This document shows positions 5,632-8,907 of a DNA stretch of 8,907 nucleotides, piece after piece. The stretch covers positions 1-8,907 of the forward strand of contig JAADEN010000030.1 in the NCBI GenBank assembly GCA_013153375.1, given 5' to 3'. The translations under genes and the position numbers were made by a program. This DNA is from Chloroflexota bacterium. Its GTDB lineage: Bacteria; Chloroflexota; Anaerolineae; Anaerolineales; DRMV01. The first letter of the stretch is position 1; each line of letters opens with the position of its first letter. The notes under the pieces were generated by a model that was not told the DNA's origin, did no database searches, and was given only the letters and a program-made list of their open reading frames with translations.

Positions 5632-8115
5632 TCAAGGGGCGGCCTGCCAACGGTCGAACCAGTACCACAGCAGCGCGGCCGCGGGTTTGCCGTGCACCGA
5701 CGCGGACGGGTCGTGCAGCGTGACGGGGGGATAGAAATCCGCGGCCAGCACCCCCTGCACCCAGGGGCGGCTTTCCAGGGCGGGCAGCAGGGCCTGATAC
5801 AACGCCATCTGCGCGTCCAGGTCCACGGGGATCTGGGCCGCGGCCGGGGCGTTGGGCCGCAGCGCGGCGGCCGGGAGACACGGCCCCGCGGCCAGCCGCG
5901 GGCAGCCCGTCAGGGCCCCTTGCGCAGACGGAAAGGCTACGGCCAGCACCACAGGCAGGTCGGTCTCTTGCGCCACGGGCTGCCAGGCGTCCAGCGCCGC
6001 GGCCTGGGCCTGAGCCAGGGCCTCGGCCGCGGTCGCGTCCGTGCGGGGCGGCTCCCAGCGCAGATAGAGGCCGTCCAGCGCGTCCGCGAAGGGCGGCGCG
6101 GCCGGGGTCTGGCGTCCGTCCACGGCCCACCACACGGGGCCGCTGTACACCGTGCGCACCTCGGCCAGCAGGTCGCGCCAGCGCGTATCCGCGTCGCCCA
6201 AGATCTGGGCCGGACGCCCGTCGGGCAGCGTTCCGCCGGGCAGCGCGGGCGCGATTTCAGGCCCGCCCAGCACCAACGCGGCGGCCTGGCCCTGCTGCGC
6301 CAGGCGCGCGAAGTGCAAGACGAAGCGGCGGTAACGCTCGAACCAGACCTGCCACCAGGCGAAGGAATCCACGGGGGCCGCGTTCCACCACGCGTCCGCG
6401 GCCGAGCCCAGGCGCAGCCGCGGGTACAGCCACGGCTGCAGGTCGCGCGCCGTGGCCCAGGTCATCCAGTCCTCCAGATCCAGGGTCAACGGATCTTCGC
6501 CCACCACGGGCCCGAACACGGGATAAGGCTCGCGGCCGGTGGCGGTCCAGCGGGGCTGCAACACCACGGTGCGCGCGTGCATGGCCTGGGCCGCGTCCAG
6601 CGCGGCGGGCAAATGCGGCTGCCAGTGGGGAGCGTAGTCGGGCACCCAGGCCACGCCGGTGACGAACTCGGGCCCCCGGGCCGCGATGGGCGGCGCGACG
6701 ATCTGGGGGGCCTGGGGCAAGGGTTGATACCAGTGCCACGCGTCCACCCGCTCGTGGCGATTCTGGGGCAGCGCGCTGCTGCGCAGCAAACGGCCCGTCT
6801 GCCCCAGGGTCCCGCCTTCCACCGCCACCCGGCACTGCTCGTTGCGGCAATAACGGTACGCGGTGGCCTGCACGGGATGCATGGGGCCGTAGAACAAGAA
6901 CCCCCAATGGCCGTTGGCCAGGGGCCACATGGGCAGCGCGCTGTGCCACAGCGATTCGGCCACCGGGCGGAACTGAACGCTGACCCGTTCGCCGGGCGGC
7001 AACGCGGCCACCGTCACCTCCAACCACACGGGAGCCACGCCGGGCCAGCGCCAGGTGCTCACCCGGTCCTCCAGCACGGCCGGGCCTTCCAACCACAGGT
7101 GACGCACCCGCAGCCCCTGGGCCGTGCGCTCCGCGTTGGTCAGCCCGTCGCCCAAAGTGTACTTGTAGCGCACGGGCACGCCCACCGGCAGGGTGAGCAC
7201 CACCTCGTAGCGCCCGTCGTCCCGGGCCTGCATTTGCGGCGCGCGGCCGGCCAGCACGCTCTGCCCGCCGGGCAGGTCGGCATAAGTGTTGCCCAGACGA
7301 TACAGGTCGCCCACCAAACGCACCGGCGACCCCGGCACCGTGTCCTCGGGCGGGGTGAGCAGGAACTTGACGGGCACCTCCTCGCTGGCCTGCAAAGTCA
7401 AGTCCACCGGCGTGGTGGCCTCGGCCGCGATCTGCGCTTGCTGTTGAAAAGGCCGGTAGCGCCCGTCAGGGTGCCACAGCAGCACGGTGTGCAGCCCCGG
7501 GGCCAGCCCCTCGAGCAAAAATTCGCCCCGGGCATCGGTGAGGGTGCGCATGCCGCCCGCGAACACGAACACATCGGGGATGGGCTCGTGGGTGGCCGCG
7601 TCGAGCAGACGCCCTTGCAGGCGTCCGGGCGGCGAGAGCGCGTAGTCCAGGCCCTCCCAGCGGGCCACCTGATCCATGAGGACTTCTTCGGGCAGGGCCA
7701 GCGCGCTGCGGTAGCGCACCGCCTCGCCCGCGGGAGTGACCTCCCGGAGGGTCTGTCCGCCCACGGACAGCGCGTAGCGGTAAGTCAGGCGCTGGTGCGC
7801 GTCCACGAACAAGGCCAGGGTGAAGCGGCCGGGCTCCGCGGACTGCATCGCGTAGCGCAGCGGCTCGGCCTCCAGGCCGGTGACCTCGTCCAACAGCACC
7901 AACTCCACCGTCGCGTCGGGGGGCGTGTTGGGCGGTACGGTCACCTGCCAGTGCACCCGCGCCTGCGGATACGGCGTGGCCAGCGGCTCGGGCGCGGCGG
8001 TCTCCGCGGGCGCGGCCGTGGTCGTGACGGCCCCCTGGCCCTGGCACGCGGCCACGGCCCCTAAAAGCCAAATCCCCACGAACCCCCAACACAGCCAAAC
8101 ACGAAGGGAGGACAT
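5632..8115 (-). CDS. Multi-domain lipoprotein with starch-binding-like and carboxypeptidase-regulatory-like domains and a GH113-like barrel
   Basis: 827 residues. A lipoprotein signal peptide ends in the lipobox VAAC with acylated Cys24, followed by an Ala/Thr/Pro linker to about residue 50, so the protein should be anchored outside the cell. Domains in order: a beta-sandwich (about 52-140); a carboxypeptidase-regulatory-like fold (165-241, with GRLQGRLLDA, TDARGEFLLEGLAPG); a starch-binding-like domain (248-340, YKYTLGDG); a further beta domain (362-470) with Cys423/Cys428; and a C-terminal TIM barrel (484-825). The barrel recalls GH113 and related TIM-barrel hydrolases: GGPE with Glu620 as candidate acid/base, WRDLLAEVRTVYSGPVWWA (646-664), and the ending S-V-H-G-K-P-A (806-812). 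The strand that normally carries the nucleophile Glu reads PVVLAVAFPS (721-730). The ATG at 8115 has GGAGGT 5 nt upstream (8126-8121). It is 16 nt behind tatC, so likely in the same operon. The substrate is unknown. Confidence 0.87.
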   Translation of the reverse strand: MSSLRVWLCWGFVGIWLLGAVAACQGQGAVTTTAAPAETAAPEPLATPYPQARVHWQVTVPPNTPPDATVELVLLDEVTGLEAEPLRYAMQSAEPGRFTLALFVDAHQRLTYRYALSVGGQTLREVTPAGEAVRYRSALALPEEVLMDQVARWEGLDYALSPPGRLQGRLLDAATHEPIPDVFVFAGGMRTLTDARGEFLLEGLAPGLHTVLLWHPDGRYRPFQQQAQIAAEATTPVDLTLQASEEVPVKFLLTPPEDTVPGSPVRLVGDLYRLGNTYADLPGGQSVLAGRAPQMQARDDGRYEVVLTLPVGVPVRYKYTLGDGLTNAERTAQGLRVRHLWLEGPAVLEDRVSTWRWPGVAPVWLEVTVAALPPGERVSVQFRPVAESLWHSALPMWPLANGHWGFLFYGPMHPVQATAYRYCRNEQCRVAVEGGTLGQTGRLLRSSALPQNRHERVDAWHWYQPLPQAPQIVAPPIAARGPEFVTGVAWVPDYAPHWQPHLPAALDAAQAMHARTVVLQPRWTATGREPYPVFGPVVGEDPLTLDLEDWMTWATARDLQPWLYPRLRLGSAADAWWNAAPVDSFAWWQVWFERYRRFVLHFARLAQQGQAAALVLGGPEIAPALPGGTLPDGRPAQILGDADTRWRDLLAEVRTVYSGPVWWAVDGRQTPAAPPFADALDGLYLRWEPPRTDATAAEALAQAQAAALDAWQPVAQETDLPVVLAVAFPSAQGALTGCPRLAAGPCLPAAALRPNAPAAAQIPVDLDAQMALYQALLPALESRPWVQGVLAADFYPPVTLHDPSASVHGKPAAALLWYWFDRWQAAP

Positions 8116-8131
8116 ACGCGACCTCCGAAAG

Positions 8132-8905
8132 TCAGGTCTCCGACGCGCGGCCGCGCTCGGCCAGACGCACCAGCAACAGGCCCAGGTAGTACAGACCTAC
8201 CAGGGGCGCCAACACCAGCAGCATGTTCACCGGGTCCGGGGTCGGGGTGATGACCGCGGCCAGCACGGCCAGGGCGACGATGACCTCCCGGCTGTGGGCC
8301 CGCAAAGTGCGATAGCGCACCCAGCCCAGGCGGGCCAGCAGGTAGAGAATGAGGGGCGTCTCGAAGGCCAGGCCCACCCAAAAGAGCACGCCGGTCACGA
8401 AATGGATGTACGACGCGGGCCGGGGCGCGGTGGAAATGCCCATGAAGTTGAGCAGGAAAGGCAGGGCCACGGGCAGCATGACGAAGTAGGCGAAGGCCAT
8501 GCCGGCGACGAAGAAGAGCAACACCAACGGCAAGGCCAGCAGGCCCCAGATTCGGGTGCGGGGGTGCAGGCCGGGCGCGATATACAAATAAAGTTCAAAG
8601 TAAATGTAAGGCAGGGCCAACACGAACCCGGCCAGCATGGCCACCCGCATGGTCACGCCCAGGGGTTCGGTGACCTCGATGGCCTGCAAATGCTCCAGCC
8701 CACCGATGGGGCGGGTGAGGAAGGCCAGCAACTGGGGCAGGAACGCGAACGCGAGGGCCACGGCCAACAGGTAGGCCAGCAGAGCCCGAAACAGGTGCGG
8801 CCGAAAGGCGTCCAGGTGCTCGGCCAGCGAGCGAGGGTTTTGCACCGCGGTTTCCAGCGCGGTGCCCAGGTCGTGCTCTTCCGGTGGCGTGGTGAAGAAG
8901 CGCAC
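8132..8905 (-). CDS. tatC: TatC-family protein, twin-arginine translocase subunit, possibly a divergent paralogue
   Basis: 257 residues from GTG 8905; the preceding codon at the window edge reads NTG, so the true start may be an ATG just outside. Six membrane helices are evident, starting near residues 37, 85, 120, 165, 205 and 225. TatC landmarks are VLALPYIYFELYLYIAPGL (95-113), GMAFAYFVMLP (135-145), FETP (181-184, Glu182 matching E. coli E170) and ITPTPDP (219-225, Asp224 matching E. coli D211). TatC is the multi-spanning receptor that binds twin-arginine signal peptides and moves folded proteins across the inner membrane. Two signal-binding glutamates seem absent: HLEELRKRL reads HLDAFRPHL (30-38, Ala33 for E15) and the loop after APGL reads HPRTR (114-118, Thr117 for E103). 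No tatA or tatB is in the window. The stop is 16 nt before the lipoprotein ATG. Confidence 0.93.
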   Translation of the reverse strand: MRFFTTPPEEHDLGTALETAVQNPRSLAEHLDAFRPHLFRALLAYLLAVALAFAFLPQLLAFLTRPIGGLEHLQAIEVTEPLGVTMRVAMLAGFVLALPYIYFELYLYIAPGLHPRTRIWGLLALPLVLLFFVAGMAFAYFVMLPVALPFLLNFMGISTAPRPASYIHFVTGVLFWVGLAFETPLILYLLARLGWVRYRTLRAHSREVIVALAVLAAVITPTPDPVNMLLVLAPLVGLYYLGLLLVRLAERGRASET

Positions 8906-8907
8906 CA

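Noticed and set aside
5434..8064. 876-residue plus-strand open frame opposite the lipoprotein gene
   Set aside because: It is again an antisense shadow in GC-rich DNA. The minus strand has a lipobox, a ribosome site and family motifs; this frame has none.
8116..8131. Separate promoter for the lipoprotein gene
   Set aside because: The 16-nt gap and the end of tatC hold only a ribosome site; no -10 or -35 like sequences were seen. Co-transcription with tatC is simpler.

Overview
The window is GC-rich bacterial DNA (roughly 70 % G+C by eye) with every supported gene on the minus strand, so transcription runs from high to low coordinates. A Chloroflexota bacterium of the Anaerolineae type is my best guess. 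The basis is the high G+C, large secreted proteins with Pro/Thr-rich linkers, and a multi-domain lipoprotein ending in a GH113-like barrel. This is recognition by eye, not a phylogenetic test.

Layout in transcription order. (1) 8905-8132: a TatC-family membrane protein whose first codon lies at or just beyond the window edge. (2) 8115-5632: an 827-residue lipoprotein, 16 nt behind tatC, with several beta-sandwich domains and a C-terminal GH113-like TIM barrel. (3) A 70-nt gap with a good sigma70-type promoter whose expected start point falls on or next to the next ATG. (4) 5561-2772: a 929-residue exported GH3-like protein with an Ig-like domain, a Pro/Thr linker and three C-terminal membrane helices. 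(5) 2741-2166: xpt, xanthine phosphoribosyltransferase. (6) 2136-571: guaA, GMP synthase. (7) A 46-nt gap carrying an extended -10 promoter, then the first 174 codons of a gene (524 to 1) that runs out of the window and weakly resembles a PP2C-type phosphatase fold.

Genes 4-6 are spaced by 29-30 nt and look like one operon. xpt and guaA form a complete short salvage route: xanthine + PRPP to XMP, then XMP to GMP. The two envelope proteins and the TatC-like protein form a separate export and surface theme.

The most notable observation is that the TatC-like, GH113-like and GH3-like proteins keep their family folds but appear to lack residues regarded as functionally central in those families. 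The PP2C-like fragment may be a fourth case. xpt and guaA, in contrast, keep all the key residues I checked. This suggests a surface module that binds or senses glycans rather than cleaving them, but it rests on alignments made by eye. No rRNA, tRNA, CRISPR array, insertion sequence or phage gene was seen.
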